NCBI RefSeq assembly: GCF_947502445.1
Contig: NZ_CANMZW010000004.1
Span: 186,001-250,000, forward strand
Length of the DNA stretch: 64,000 nucleotides
Direction: 5' to 3'
Origin: an uncultured Brevibacillus sp.
GTDB lineage: Bacteria > Bacillota > Bacilli > Brevibacillales > Brevibacillaceae
This document shows positions 27,836 to 36,798 of this stretch, one piece after another. Each line of letters starts with the position of its first letter. Position 1 is the first letter of the stretch. Under the pieces are notes generated by a model that was not told the DNA's origin, did no database searches, and worked only from the letters and a program-made list of their open reading frames with translations. The position numbers were made by a program, and so were the translations under genes.

Positions 27836-29479
27836 ATGAAAAAAGTTGCGTCGTTGATCTTATCATTCACGTTGCTATTGCCTGCGTTGGCAGGGTGCGG
27901 AGGGAGCCCGGCAGCGAATACGGGTAATTCCGCTCAGGGACAGGCTCAGACCGAAAAAGGGACAGCAAGCGCCAACCAGGAAGTCGTCTTCAACGCAAAG
28001 TCAGAGCCACCGAGTCTCGACCCGGTGAAGTCCACAGATATCCAGTCATTTTGGATCATCAACCATATGTTTGAAGGGCTGTACTGGAAAGACCAGAAGG
28101 GAGAGCCTGTTCTTGCTGCTGCCAAGGACGTGAAAATTTCCGAGGATGGAAAAACATATACCTTTATCCTGCAAGACGAGGGCAAATGGTCAAATGGAGA
28201 CCCTGTTACGAGTGATGATTTTGTTTATTCCTTTCTCCAGCATCTCGATCCAAAGGTCGGCTCCACGACTGCATACCGACTTTATTACATTAAAGGGGCC
28301 GAGGAGTTCAACAAAGGGACAGGCAAGATGGAGGATGTAGGCGTCAAGGCAGTGGATGCGAAAACGCTGGAGATCAACCTGGTAGCGCCAACCAGCTTTT
28401 TCCCGAAGCTGCTGGCTACCCAGTACTACGTTCCGATCCACAAAAAAACGGCGGAAGCCAATCCAAGCTGGGCGGCAGATGCCAGCTCGTATGTGACCAA
28501 TGGTCCGTACAAAATGACCTCGTGGAAGCATGATTCTGAGATCGTCATCGAGAAAAACGAGCATTATTGGAATCAGCAGGACGTCTCGATGCAAAAGGTT
28601 ACCTGGAAAATGGTCAGCGATGCAACGACGTATTATCAAATGTTCAAGGGTGGACAGCTCGATGTGGTTTCTGATTTGACTGCGGATATTTTGGCGAGTG
28701 AAAAGCAAAATCCCGGTCTGGAGACGAAATCCTTGTTTGGGACCTACATGTATTTGTTCAACGTGAGCAAGCCGCCGTTTACCAATCAAAAAGTGCGACA
28801 GGCTTTTGCTTTGGCTATTGATCGCAAGCTGATTACAGAGGCGGTGACAAGAGCCGGAGAAATTCCTGCCTACGCGATGGTCCCACCAGGAGCGAGCACA
28901 CCGTCCAGTGGAGACTTCCGCGCTGAAAAACCGGAATACGTAACCTACAATCCAGAGGAAGCAAAGCGCTTGCTGGAGGAAGGAATGAAGGAGGAGGGCT
29001 GGACGACCTTCCCTGAAACGACGCTGCTCTACAATACTTCTGATGCCAACAAGCAGGTCGCACAGGTGGTGCAAGAGATGATCAAAAAAAATCTGGGTTT
29101 GGAACTTCGTCTGGAAAACCAGGAGCTGAAAATGCAGCTCGCCAACCTCAAGCAGAAAAACTATCAGATGGCGCGCGGCTCCTGGACACCTGCTGTAGAT
29201 GATCCCGTATTTTCACTGGATCGATATTCGGGCGATGCAGCCGGCGATACTGCCTGGGTAAATGACGAGTATGTAAAGCTGAAGGCTGCCGCAACGGTAG
29301 AGCCAGATGCAAACAAGCGCAACGAAATGCTTCATCAGGCGGAAGAAATGCTGATGCGCGACATGCCGTTCATTCCTGTATACTTTCCATCTCAAAACTA
29401 TCTAGTTCAGCCTGGCTTAAAAGGACTGAGCTATTCGTTAGGACTGTATCCGATTGCTCGCTGGGCTACGCGAGAGTGA
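27836..29479 (+). CDS. Oligopeptide-binding lipoprotein, OppA/DppE-like (547 aa)
   Basis: SBP family 5 receptor of the OppA branch, different from the pair at 7.3-11.5 kb. The signal peptide ends in lipobox ALAGC. Family motifs include EPPSLDPVKSTD, LYWKDQKGEPV, GKWSNGDPVTSDDFVYSFL and NGPYKMTSWKHD. Ribosome site GAGGGGGAAA precedes the ATG. No permease follows; a terminator closes the unit, so it must rely on another transporter. Confidence 0.92.
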   Translation: MKKVASLILSFTLLLPALAGCGGSPAANTGNSAQGQAQTEKGTASANQEVVFNAKSEPPSLDPVKSTDIQSFWIINHMFEGLYWKDQKGEPVLAAAKDVKISEDGKTYTFILQDEGKWSNGDPVTSDDFVYSFLQHLDPKVGSTTAYRLYYIKGAEEFNKGTGKMEDVGVKAVDAKTLEINLVAPTSFFPKLLATQYYVPIHKKTAEANPSWAADASSYVTNGPYKMTSWKHDSEIVIEKNEHYWNQQDVSMQKVTWKMVSDATTYYQMFKGGQLDVVSDLTADILASEKQNPGLETKSLFGTYMYLFNVSKPPFTNQKVRQAFALAIDRKLITEAVTRAGEIPAYAMVPPGASTPSSGDFRAEKPEYVTYNPEEAKRLLEEGMKEEGWTTFPETTLLYNTSDANKQVAQVVQEMIKKNLGLELRLENQELKMQLANLKQKNYQMARGSWTPAVDDPVFSLDRYSGDAAGDTAWVNDEYVKLKAAATVEPDANKRNEMLHQAEEMLMRDMPFIPVYFPSQNYLVQPGLKGLSYSLGLYPIARWATRE

Positions 29480-29496
29480 ATGAGTTTTTCACGACC

Positions 29497-29546
29497 ACGG
29501 CTATCTTACGAAAGGTAATTTGACTTTGTACAGATAGCCGTTTTTT
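29497..29546 (+). terminator. Rho-independent terminator after the OppA-like gene
   Basis: ACGGCTATCT and AGATAGCCGT form a 10-bp stem around a 25-base loop, followed by six T residues. Confidence 0.75.
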
Positions 29547-29574
29547 CATTTAAGGAAAAAGAAACACGGCGGCA

Positions 29575-30198
29575 TTATTTTTTCGCACGAGGAGACAGCC
29601 ATCTGCGGTAGATCATATAAGCGATTCCGATAAAGCTGGCGTATACGAGAACGGTTATGATGGTCCGGCGAACATCCGTAAATACTTGATCTCCTAAAAA
29701 AGAATAAACGAGCATGGTCGGAATTTTTCCGATAGCTGTAGCGAGCGCAAATGAGAGGACGGAAATCATGCTGATGGCAGAATAAATGGTAATGGCAGGA
29801 GAAGGAATGATAGGGATGAGGCGTGCAAAAAGAACAGCCATGAACGCATTCCGTTCAAAAACGCTGGTAAAGCGATCTAATTGCTGAAAACGCGCCAAAA
29901 ATTCTCGCCCCTTCTTTTGGTAGCCGTATCGTACATATAGAAACATCAGGAGCGCCGAGCCAAGTGATCCCGTCCAATTGATGAAGGCACCCCAAAGCGG
30001 GCCGTATTTTGCACCCATGATTCCTGCGAAAAGACCAAAAGGAATAACAGGAAATAACCCGATAAACACAGACAAGGGAAACATAAACGGCAGGAGGGTC
30101 ATATCCTGATTGGTTAACCATGACATGATTCGACTGCTGTTAAAAAATCCGAGAATCAGAGCTAGAACGTAGATACAAAGCAGTATTCGTGTCTTCAT
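29575..30198 (-). CDS. TVP38/TMEM64 (VTT domain, DedA-like) membrane protein (207 aa)
   Basis: Membrane protein with about five hydrophobic segments. The VTT core is visible as FGLFAGIMGAKYGPLWG, followed by a conserved RLIPIIPSPAI region. Members are proposed to move or scramble lipids; exact role unknown. ATG 30198 follows GGAAAGGAGGGG. Divergent from the cupin gene, with the tandem operator-like repeats between them. Confidence 0.88.
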   Translation of the reverse strand: MKTRILLCIYVLALILGFFNSSRIMSWLTNQDMTLLPFMFPLSVFIGLFPVIPFGLFAGIMGAKYGPLWGAFINWTGSLGSALLMFLYVRYGYQKKGREFLARFQQLDRFTSVFERNAFMAVLFARLIPIIPSPAITIYSAISMISVLSFALATAIGKIPTMLVYSFLGDQVFTDVRRTIITVLVYASFIGIAYMIYRRWLSPRAKK

Positions 30199-30285
30199 GA
30201 GCCCCTCCTTTCCTCTTCATTCATTCTGTTCTATTTCCGCCATTCTATATACGAATGTTATTTTGTTGTTCTAATTATCTGTATC

Positions 30286-30362
30286 TTATCATCGGTCTAT
30301 GACCTGACTTATCATAAATCTATGAGATCCCTGCTATGTCAACAAACCCTGGTTTGTATTAT
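30286..30362 (+). promoter_or_regulatory. Promoter with tandem operator-like repeats upstream of the cupin gene
   Basis: Two copies of TTATCATnnnTCTATGA-type sequence lie at 30286-30302 and 30309-30325, 23 bp apart. A TATTAT -10 candidate starts at 30357, 32 bp after the last repeat base, and no good -35 is seen at the expected place. The same arrangement occurs upstream of the PBP gene at 31686-31761. Tandem repeats two helical turns apart just above the -35 region are how PhoB/OmpR-type activators usually bind. Confidence 0.6.
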
Positions 30363-30389
30363 CTTTGGTACAAAGGGGAGAGGATCATC

Positions 30390-30719
30390 ATGGAAAAAGT
30401 AAACATCGCACAGCATTTTTCAATGTTACAGGAGACATGGAGCTCCACAGTCGTAGGTGAGCTCAATGACGCTGCGATCAAGCTGGAGAAGCTCCAGGGT
30501 GAAATGGCCTGGCAACAGAATGATCAGAAGGACGAGCTGTTCTTCATCGTTCACGGAAGATTGCTGATGATGTACCATGAGCGTAATATATGGGTAGAAG
30601 CAGGCGAGTTTATTGTGGTGCCAAAAGATGTCGCATACAAGCTCTTTATCCCAAACGGGGTTTGTCATGTACTGACGATCGAGCCTCAAGAAGCGGTTGC
30701 TCTCAAAATCTGTTCATGA
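30390..30719 (+). CDS. Cupin-fold protein lacking metal-ligand histidines (109 aa)
   Basis: Single cupin domain: KDELFFIVHGRLLMMYHE, VEAGEFIVVPKDVAYKLF. Relatives usually carry WHxHxxxDE and xxEHR-type histidines that hold a metal; here these positions read WQQNDQKDE and DVAYK, so the metal site is probably lost. ATG 30390 follows AAGGGGAGAGG; the frame is open upstream to 30336. Preceded by the tandem-repeat promoter that is shared with the PBP gene. Function unknown; binding rather than catalysis is likely. Confidence 0.8.
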   Translation: MEKVNIAQHFSMLQETWSSTVVGELNDAAIKLEKLQGEMAWQQNDQKDELFFIVHGRLLMMYHERNIWVEAGEFIVVPKDVAYKLFIPNGVCHVLTIEPQEAVALKICS

Positions 30720-30908
30720 AGCATTTCCCCAGACAGGAATGCCTTCCTTGCTGGTATAAAACGATTATAGACAGCTGTCATGGTCAGGTCATTTCATGAT
30801 CCTGAATTTTGGCGGCTTTTTTGCTATATGAAAAAATGATTGACTAATCCACCATTTTGTTATGTAAATAGAAAAGGATGGCTCCAACTCTTTTTGAGGT
30901 GATGAACG

Positions 30909-31601
30909 TTGGATGATGGAGTTTATGTGCTGATAAAAAAGGGAGATCCCGAACAGCTGCAAAAACGGAAATTCCTCCATAAAGATGAAAGCACGATTGG
31001 ACGCAGAGGAAACCAATTGAAGCCAGACATTGAGTTTTCGAGTCCGTATGTGTCCAGAAAGCATGCCGTGATCCGTAAGTATGGTCATCAATATACGATT
31101 TCTGATTTGCAGAGCAAGCACGGAACCGAGGTCAATGGAGTGGCGATCCATCAAACCCCTCACCCTTTGTTTCACGGCGATGTGATCAGCCTTGCAAAAG
31201 GTGTGGTTGAGCTGATCTTCTTTGCCGAAGGAAGCGAGATGGATGTAACGAGAGAGTTTTCCTTCCCGTTAACACCAAAGGCTGATCCAAAAGCAGCGGC
31301 CGCGGGTCTTGTGATCAATCTTGAACGCAGAGAAATCCGCCTGGATGGAAATCGCATCTATTTAACCGGAAAAGACATGGATCTGCTCATGCTGCTGTAC
31401 CAGCGGGCCAATCAGGCAGTCAGCTATGAGGAAATCATGGTGCTAATCTGGCCGGAGCGGCTCGTAGGTACGGATAAAAATGTGCCAGATGTCGGGCGCA
31501 CAGAGATCAATGCACTCGTGTACCGTTTGCGCAAGCGACTAGGCAGATATGGGGAAAAGGTCACGACGATCCCCCGTTACGGCTATATGTGGGAGGAATA
31601 G
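30909..31601 (+). CDS. FHA domain plus OmpR-type winged-helix regulator (230 aa)
   Basis: N-terminal ~100 residues form an FHA domain with the phosphothreonine-site residues in order: IGRRG, SSPYVSRKHAV, SKHGTEVNG. Residues ~130-230 are a trans_reg_C winged helix (RREIRLDGNRIYLTGKDMDLL, then TEINALVYRLRKRLG and TIPRYGYMWEE). No receiver domain. TTG start 30909 follows GAGGTGATG. This suggests a regulator linked to Ser/Thr phosphorylation rather than to a histidine kinase (inference). It sits between two promoters with the same tandem repeats, which its winged helix could bind. Confidence 0.85.
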   Translation: MDDGVYVLIKKGDPEQLQKRKFLHKDESTIGRRGNQLKPDIEFSSPYVSRKHAVIRKYGHQYTISDLQSKHGTEVNGVAIHQTPHPLFHGDVISLAKGVVELIFFAEGSEMDVTREFSFPLTPKADPKAAAAGLVINLERREIRLDGNRIYLTGKDMDLLMLLYQRANQAVSYEEIMVLIWPERLVGTDKNVPDVGRTEINALVYRLRKRLGRYGEKVTTIPRYGYMWEE

Positions 31602-31685
31602 AAGGGAGACGAGCTTATGGTCTTCCTTTTATTATTTTTGGCTCAATAACAATATCCCCTTTCATTGGGACTAATTGTCAGAACC

Positions 31686-31761
31686 TTATCATCGATTTAT
31701 GACAAGACTCTCACCGTTCTATGATGTTTCTTCCATATATTATCTTTCCCGTCTGTATTAT
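31686..31761 (+). promoter_or_regulatory. Promoter with tandem operator-like repeats upstream of the PBP gene
   Basis: TTATCATCGATTTATGA at 31686-31702 and TCTCACCGTTCTATGA at 31709-31724 match the pair before the cupin gene. The -10 candidate TATTAT starts at 31756, again 32 bp after the last repeat base, and the -35 position is poor in both. The match in sequence and geometry points to one activator. Confidence 0.6.
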
Positions 31762-31788
31762 CTTGTTGAAGGGAGGGAGACGGTCCTA

Positions 31789-33849
31789 GTGAAAAAGACG
31801 TGGGTAATTTTTTGGAGTGTCTTTGTGGTAGTCCTCTGTGGATTTGGCTTTCTTTTCTGGGACATGTGGAAGGAAGGTCCCATGTCAGAAGGCGAGCGGG
31901 CAAAGGCAGCATTCACCGCATATGCGACAAAATGGAAGAATCAGGAGTTTGCCGACATGTACGATCAGCTCTCGTTGGAAACAAAATCGAGCATGACCAA
32001 AGAAGCATTCATTTCGCGCTATCAAAAAATTTATGAAGGTATAGAAGCGCAAGACATTAGCGTAGAGCCGTTGTACAACGGAGAAGTTACTCCAGGGGAA
32101 GACGGCAAGATCAGCTTTCATTACCGACTGCAGATGGGTACGTTTGTCGAACCGATTTCCTTTACAGGTAAAGCGACGCTGGTCAATGAAACGCAAAATG
32201 ATAAAAAAGATTGGTACATAAATTGGAACCCGACCTTCCTTTTTCCTGACATGCAGGAAGGGGATAAGGTGAGGGCGAGCACCCTTGCTCCAAAAAGAGG
32301 AGAAATCCTGGATCGGGCAGGACGAAGATTAGCGACAAGCCGTGTCGTAGTTGATATCGGGATTCATCCGGGGGAATGGAACGAGAGCTCTCAGGCAGGG
32401 AAGAATCAGGTGAGCAAGCTGCTGCAAATTCCGAGTGCCGACTTAACGTCGATCGTTTCGGCGAATGCGGCAAAATCATTCATCCGGATTGCTACGCTGA
32501 CGGAGGACGATCAGCGCGTCCAGACGCTCAGAGCAACCAAAGGGATCAAGCTGCAAAAAAAGCAAGTCAGATACTACCCGTATAAAGAAGCAATGGCACA
32601 CCTCATTGGCTATATGGGGGTCATGAGTACTGAGGAATATGAAAAACGGAAAGAGCAGGGCTATCGCAGCTCAGACATGATTGGGAAAACGGGACTTGAG
32701 CAGCTTTACGAGGAACAGCTGCGCGGCCTAGCAGGTGGACGTATTGCGATTACAACCGCTGACGGCACGGAGAAAAAGGTGCTGGCTGTGCGCTCCGCCA
32801 AAGACGGTGAGCCGCTGACACTAACGATCGATGCCGAGGTCCAAAAAACGATTTTTAACGAGCTTGTAGGGGAGGCGGGAACAGCCGCAGCTATCTCCCC
32901 AAAGACAGGAGAAATATTGGCTCTGGCAAGTGCGCCCTCTTTTGATCCAAATGCTTTTGTAACCGGGATGTTGTCCAAGGAATGGAAGCAGATTAACGAG
33001 AATCCGCAAAAGCCGTTGTTGAACCGATTTGCTCGCGGGTTTGCACCGGGGTCGACTTTCAAACCGATCACAGCAGCGATCGGGCTAGAGACGAATGCGA
33101 TTTCCCCACAGGATACGATGAGCGTCAAAGGCTTGCATTGGCAAAAGGATGCTTCCTGGGGCAATTACGAAGTCACTCGTGTCAGTGATTACGGAGCGCC
33201 TGTAGATTTGAGAAAAGCACTGGTTTACTCCGACAACATCTATTTTGCCCGTGCAGCACTTGCCATCGGGGAGGAGCAGTTTGTCCAAAAAGGTCAATTG
33301 CTCGGCTTTAACGAAGCGATCCCGATTCCCTTTCCGATCGACAAATCGAAGCTGTACAATACCGAAATGAAAAATGAGATTCAACTGGCGGACTCGGGAT
33401 ATGGACAGGGAGAAGTGACGGTGACGCCTCTTCATTTGGCGTTGGTCTACAGTGCTTTTGTAAACGATGGAAGCATGATCTACCCATCCTTGGTACAGGG
33501 AGAGAAAAAAGAGCAGTACTGGAAAAGCGACGTGATCCCTGCAGAGGTCGCCGAAGCGGTGAAACAAAACCTGCTCAGCGTGATGGAGGACCCGAAAGGT
33601 ACGGGGCGAGGGGCGAGAGTGCCTGGTATTCGTCTGGCGGCTAAAACAGGTACAGCCGAGCTGAAGCAGAAAAAAGGCGAGTTGGGTAAGGAAAATGGCT
33701 GGTACGCTGCATTTGATGCAGACGATTCACGTCTTTTGGTGACGATGATGATCGAAGACGTGAGAGGCAGAGGCGGCAGCCATGTGCTCGATGCGCGGAT
33801 CAAGCGAATTTTTTCAAAGGTACTAAAGGAAGGCGAGCTTGCCTCTTAG
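31789..33849 (+). CDS. Class B penicillin-binding protein with MecA-type N-terminal domain (686 aa)
   Basis: Membrane-anchored transpeptidase cross-linking peptidoglycan. One N-terminal membrane helix, then an NTF2-like MecA_N domain (~45-165), a dimerisation domain (KRGEILDRAGRRLA) and the transpeptidase domain with S422TFK, S481DN and K619TGT. The layout matches PBP2a/B. subtilis PBP3, which tolerate beta-lactams in some species; resistance is not shown here. GTG 31789 is set by AGGGAGGGAGA upstream; codons before it overlap the tandem repeats. Probably driven by the repeat-containing promoter. Confidence 0.9.
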   Translation: MKKTWVIFWSVFVVVLCGFGFLFWDMWKEGPMSEGERAKAAFTAYATKWKNQEFADMYDQLSLETKSSMTKEAFISRYQKIYEGIEAQDISVEPLYNGEVTPGEDGKISFHYRLQMGTFVEPISFTGKATLVNETQNDKKDWYINWNPTFLFPDMQEGDKVRASTLAPKRGEILDRAGRRLATSRVVVDIGIHPGEWNESSQAGKNQVSKLLQIPSADLTSIVSANAAKSFIRIATLTEDDQRVQTLRATKGIKLQKKQVRYYPYKEAMAHLIGYMGVMSTEEYEKRKEQGYRSSDMIGKTGLEQLYEEQLRGLAGGRIAITTADGTEKKVLAVRSAKDGEPLTLTIDAEVQKTIFNELVGEAGTAAAISPKTGEILALASAPSFDPNAFVTGMLSKEWKQINENPQKPLLNRFARGFAPGSTFKPITAAIGLETNAISPQDTMSVKGLHWQKDASWGNYEVTRVSDYGAPVDLRKALVYSDNIYFARAALAIGEEQFVQKGQLLGFNEAIPIPFPIDKSKLYNTEMKNEIQLADSGYGQGEVTVTPLHLALVYSAFVNDGSMIYPSLVQGEKKEQYWKSDVIPAEVAEAVKQNLLSVMEDPKGTGRGARVPGIRLAAKTGTAELKQKKGELGKENGWYAAFDADDSRLLVTMMIEDVRGRGGSHVLDARIKRIFSKVLKEGELAS

Positions 33850-33891
33850 GCATCATCATAGGCAGTGCAAAAAACATATCCTTTGTACGCA

Positions 33892-33920
33892 AAAACCCCG
33901 TTCAATCAAAACGGGGTTTT
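33892..33920. terminator. Bidirectional terminator between PBP and XRE genes
   Basis: AAAACCCCGTT and AACGGGGTTTT form an 11-bp perfect stem flanked by A and T runs on both strands; it serves the two convergent genes. Confidence 0.88.
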
Positions 33921-34474
33921 CATGCTGGATAATAGATGACCATGCTTAATCGAATCAAAGCCTCACCAGCGTTGTGATACGTATGGGACCTGTCTGCCTT
34001 GAAGCGGATCGAGTCACCGCTTTTCACCGTAAACTCATTGTCTTGTACACGTATGGTCAATTCCCCTGCAAAAACGGTAATGAGCTCTTCTGTTCCCTCT
34101 CTGTGCGCATCCGCGGTCAGCAAGCCGCCCTGATCAATCTCGACAGCGTACATTTCAAAGCGCCGATCATCCTCGAATGGAAAGGTAGGATATACACGGT
34201 ATTTTCCGTTGTCTTCTGCTAACGGCTGAATTTCGCTTTTCAACACCACTTTTGTATCCGGCTGTTGATTTTTGATGAGTGAGGTGAAAGACATTTTTAA
34301 TCCATTGGCGATTTTCCAGATTGTGGTAATGGTAGGACTGGATTCTCCCCGTTCGATCTGACCGATCATCGTTTTGCTTACTCCGGTTAACTCTGCGACC
34401 CGCTCCAGACTGAGCTTCTTGCTTTCCCGAAACGATTTTAAGTTTTTGGCAATGATGAGTTGGATTTCCTCCAT
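33920..34474 (-). CDS. XRE regulator with C-terminal cupin domain (184 aa)
   Basis: One-component regulator: helix-turn-helix at ~8-60 (LSLERVAELTGVSKTMIGQIERGES) and a cupin sensor at ~105-180 (REGTEELITVFAGELTIRVQDNEFTVKSGDSIRFKADRSH, shown as two adjoining blocks in the protein). Such HTH-cupin proteins often control amino-acid export or catabolism. Divergent from a LysE-type exporter with repeated TATAACG elements between them, so it probably regulates that exporter (inference). Confidence 0.9.
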   Translation of the reverse strand: MEEIQLIIAKNLKSFRESKKLSLERVAELTGVSKTMIGQIERGESSPTITTIWKIANGLKMSFTSLIKNQQPDTKVVLKSEIQPLAEDNGKYRVYPTFPFEDDRRFEMYAVEIDQGGLLTADAHREGTEELITVFAGELTIRVQDNEFTVKSGDSIRFKADRSHTYHNAGEALIRLSMVIYYPA

Positions 34475-34499
34475 ATAACACCCATTCCTTTCTGTACAA

Positions 34500-34563
34500 T
34501 ATAACGACCATTATGTACAATAAAAAGCATACCACTATAACGGTCGAAATATACATTATAACG
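34500..34563. promoter_or_regulatory. Repeated TATAACG elements in the XRE/lysE spacer
   Basis: TATAACG occurs at 34500, 34536 and 34557, and TGTACAAT occurs twice (from about 34493 and 34515), all within the 112-bp divergent spacer. These are candidate operator half-sites for the XRE-cupin regulator. Confidence 0.4.
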
Positions 34564-34586
34564 TACGAATCAGAGGAGGATCGTAT

Positions 34587-35174
34587 ATGCCTGTCTTATC
34601 GTTTTTCCTATATATTTTTGTGACTAGCTTTACGCCTGGTCCCAATAACATTATGGCAATGACCTTTGCGAACAAATATGGGCTCAGAAAGACGACTCGT
34701 TTTTGCTTGGGAGTAGGTGCAGGTTTCTTCGTCATCATGCTGTTGAGCAGCTTTTTTAATGTGATGCTCCAAAGCTTTATCCCGAAAATTGAGTTTGTCA
34801 TGACGATTCTGGGTGCAGTGTACATGGTGTATCTGGCAATCAAAATCGTTACTAGCAAAAGTGGCAAGGACAGCGAGAATGACAAGAACAACTCTTTTTT
34901 GGCTGGCATGCTGCTGCAATTCGTCAATCCAAAAGGGATTTTGTATGGGATAACCGCGATATCTACCTTTATCCTGCCCTATCACAGCTCCAGCATAAGC
35001 CTATTCTTCTTTTCCGTATTGCTAGCTTTTGTCGGTTTTATGAGTACGTTCTGCTGGAGCATGTTTGGTTCCGTGCTGCAAACGTTCTTGTCCCGGTATA
35101 GAAGCCAGTTTAATATAGTCATGGCCTTGTTGCTCGTTTATAGCGCCGTCTCGATTCTCGTAGAATTATGGTAG
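34587..35174 (+). CDS. LysE/RhtB family amino-acid exporter (195 aa)
   Basis: Membrane exporter with about six hydrophobic segments. The N-terminal TSFTPGPNNIMAMTFANKYG is the family signature. ATG 34587 follows GAGGAGG. Divergent XRE-cupin gene suggests induction by an exported amino acid or related compound; substrate not predictable. Ends overlap by nine bases with the convergent VOC gene. Confidence 0.92.
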   Translation: MPVLSFFLYIFVTSFTPGPNNIMAMTFANKYGLRKTTRFCLGVGAGFFVIMLLSSFFNVMLQSFIPKIEFVMTILGAVYMVYLAIKIVTSKSGKDSENDKNNSFLAGMLLQFVNPKGILYGITAISTFILPYHSSSISLFFFSVLLAFVGFMSTFCWSMFGSVLQTFLSRYRSQFNIVMALLLVYSAVSILVELW

Positions 35175-35528
35175 CTCTTTTGTGTGACCGAGTATGTTGA
35201 TGAGCTTGCCAAAAGGGTCGCGAACATAAAAGCGCCGCACTCCCCAAGGCTCGTCTGCCGGACCGTATTCGATGGAAAAGCCTGCATTTTTCATCCTCTC
35301 AAATGCTGTATCGACGTTATCGACTTCAATCGATAGATCAGGAGTCTGGGTGTGCGAGCCTCCTTGGGAAGCAAAGCTAATTTGCACACTCATTTCTTCC
35401 TGGTTCCCGTAGGTAGCGATCCAGCCATGATCCATCAATACTTCCAGCCCGAGCACATCCTGATAGAAAGCTTTGGCTGCGGCGATATCTTGGGTATCGA
35501 TGTTGGAAACGATTCGAGTGACCTTCAT
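35166..35528 (-). CDS. VOC family (glyoxalase/bleomycin-resistance-like) protein (120 aa)
   Basis: Two beta-alpha-beta-beta-beta units: IDTQDIAAAKAFYQDVLGLEV near the start (shown as a family pattern of 20 or so residues) and WGVRRFYVRDPFGKLINILGH at the end. ATG 35528 follows AAAGGGAGGG. Could be an isomerase, dioxygenase or drug-binding protein; no substrate clue. Confidence 0.88.
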   Translation of the reverse strand: MKVTRIVSNIDTQDIAAAKAFYQDVLGLEVLMDHGWIATYGNQEEMSVQISFASQGGSHTQTPDLSIEVDNVDTAFERMKNAGFSIEYGPADEPWGVRRFYVRDPFGKLINILGHTKELP

Positions 35529-35838
35529 TGCATACCCTCCCTTTTTTTTGATATGAAATCTACTATTCATTGTATAGGAAGACTTTGACCCCCACAACTA
35601 ATGTAAGCGAGGGGGAAGTCGAACCGCATGTTCGCAAGTGATATCTATCAATTGTTTACCATATGATTTTTTCCCTTTTCGCAGTTTCACTGGAAACCTG
35701 TCTGAATCAGAAGCCGCTTCTATTTATCAAAAAAAATTTATCGAAAGCCGTTACAAATCGCATGCTCTTTCGTCATTATCCATGAAAAGGAAAAAGGCTA
35801 CACACATACAACCAAGAGATGGATGGGAGAGCTTGCAG
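35529..35838. other. Intergenic stretch without convincing gene
   Basis: Contains the promoter side of the VOC gene and an AT-rich tract. A reading frame from about 35690 (NLSESEAASIYQKKFIESRY) looks protein-like but has no start signal and runs out of frame into the next feature; it may be part of an older gene. Confidence 0.3.
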
Positions 35839-36344
35839 GATGAAAAAATCAATGGTGCTCGGAATGGTTGGCTCCTGCCTCTGAGAAGTCCGTTGGGATC
35901 TGGAATACGCCTGAGTCGATTAACGAGCCTGCTATCGAAAAAAACTTCATCACAATGAAAGCGTACGATAGCACCATCGGCTACCGTATTCTATTGCCTC
36001 AGACCGTCATGGACAAAATGAAAATCGAGCAATCCACTTGCAAAAACGAAGTAGGAAATCCGCCTTGCGTCCATTTTTCCTATAAGGACACCGTGGCTAA
36101 AACAGAAGTGCCGCTCGGGACAGTCATTCGTCTGAGCAAAGAGCAAGAAAAGCTCCCTTACTACCAAGAGCATCCTTTTATCAAAAAGATCGGGGAAAAC
36201 AAGCAGGGGATCTTTTACGCGATGTACCCAAGTGAGCATTCTTATGCAGGAAAAGAAGATTCCGCTGAAGGGAAAGAGTGGCTGAAGGTGCTGGAGGCAT
36301 TGCAATCGAGGATCGGCAAGTCGATTCCAACAAGTGAAAAATAA
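35839..36344 (+). pseudogene. Probable secreted/lipoprotein gene broken in its signal peptide
   Basis: ATG 35839 opens MKKSMVLGMVGSCL, a signal-peptide start, and stops after 14 codons. Shifting frame within the same stretch gives APASEKSVGIWNTPESINEP and a 150-residue mature part running to 36344 with no recognised domain. A small deletion or frameshift in the hydrophobic core explains this. The mature part could begin only at a TTG (35868) without a ribosome site. I do not recognise the family. Confidence 0.55.
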
Positions 36345-36434
36345 GTCGATGTGCATGTAAACAGGATGACTGTAAACCTGTTAGTTTGCTGCGGATATTC
36401 TGTTAAAATATCTAAAGAATAGGGGGCAATTACT

Positions 36435-36758
36435 GTGGATCTTACAGAATTTCAAGGTTGGGTAAAAGAATACTACGAAACAAGAGGTTGGTCTAAACTT
36501 GACATCTTTATGCGAATTGGATTTCTCGCAGAAGAAACGGGCGAGGTAGCGAGAGCGATTAGAGCCTTAGAAATAGGAAGAGACCGCCCGGATGAAATTG
36601 TTGGGACAGCAGAAGAATTGAAACAAGAGCTAGTGGGAGAACTTGGCGATGTTCTTGGTAATATTATTGTCATTGCAAATAAGTACGATATCCCACTGGA
36701 GGACATTTTCCATTCTCACAGAACAAAATTGTTAGAGCGTTATTCTAATCAGGTTTAA
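36435..36758 (+). CDS. MazG-like nucleotide pyrophosphohydrolase (107 aa)
   Basis: All-alpha NTP-pyrophosphatase fold: EETGEVARAIRALE, then EELKQELVGELGDVLGNIIVIAN contains the ExxE and ExxD metal ligands. Members hydrolyse non-canonical or excess NTPs to NMP and PPi. GTG start 36435 follows AGGGGGC. Single gene with its own terminator. Confidence 0.88.
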   Translation: MDLTEFQGWVKEYYETRGWSKLDIFMRIGFLAEETGEVARAIRALEIGRDRPDEIVGTAEELKQELVGELGDVLGNIIVIANKYDIPLEDIFHSHRTKLLERYSNQV

Positions 36759-36771
36759 ACGTATGCGAAAA

Positions 36772-36798
36772 AACTCACCATGTGGTGAGTTTTTTTGA
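36772..36798 (+). terminator. Rho-independent terminator after the MazG-like gene
   Basis: ACTCACCA and TGGTGAGT form a short hairpin followed by seven T residues. Confidence 0.8.
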
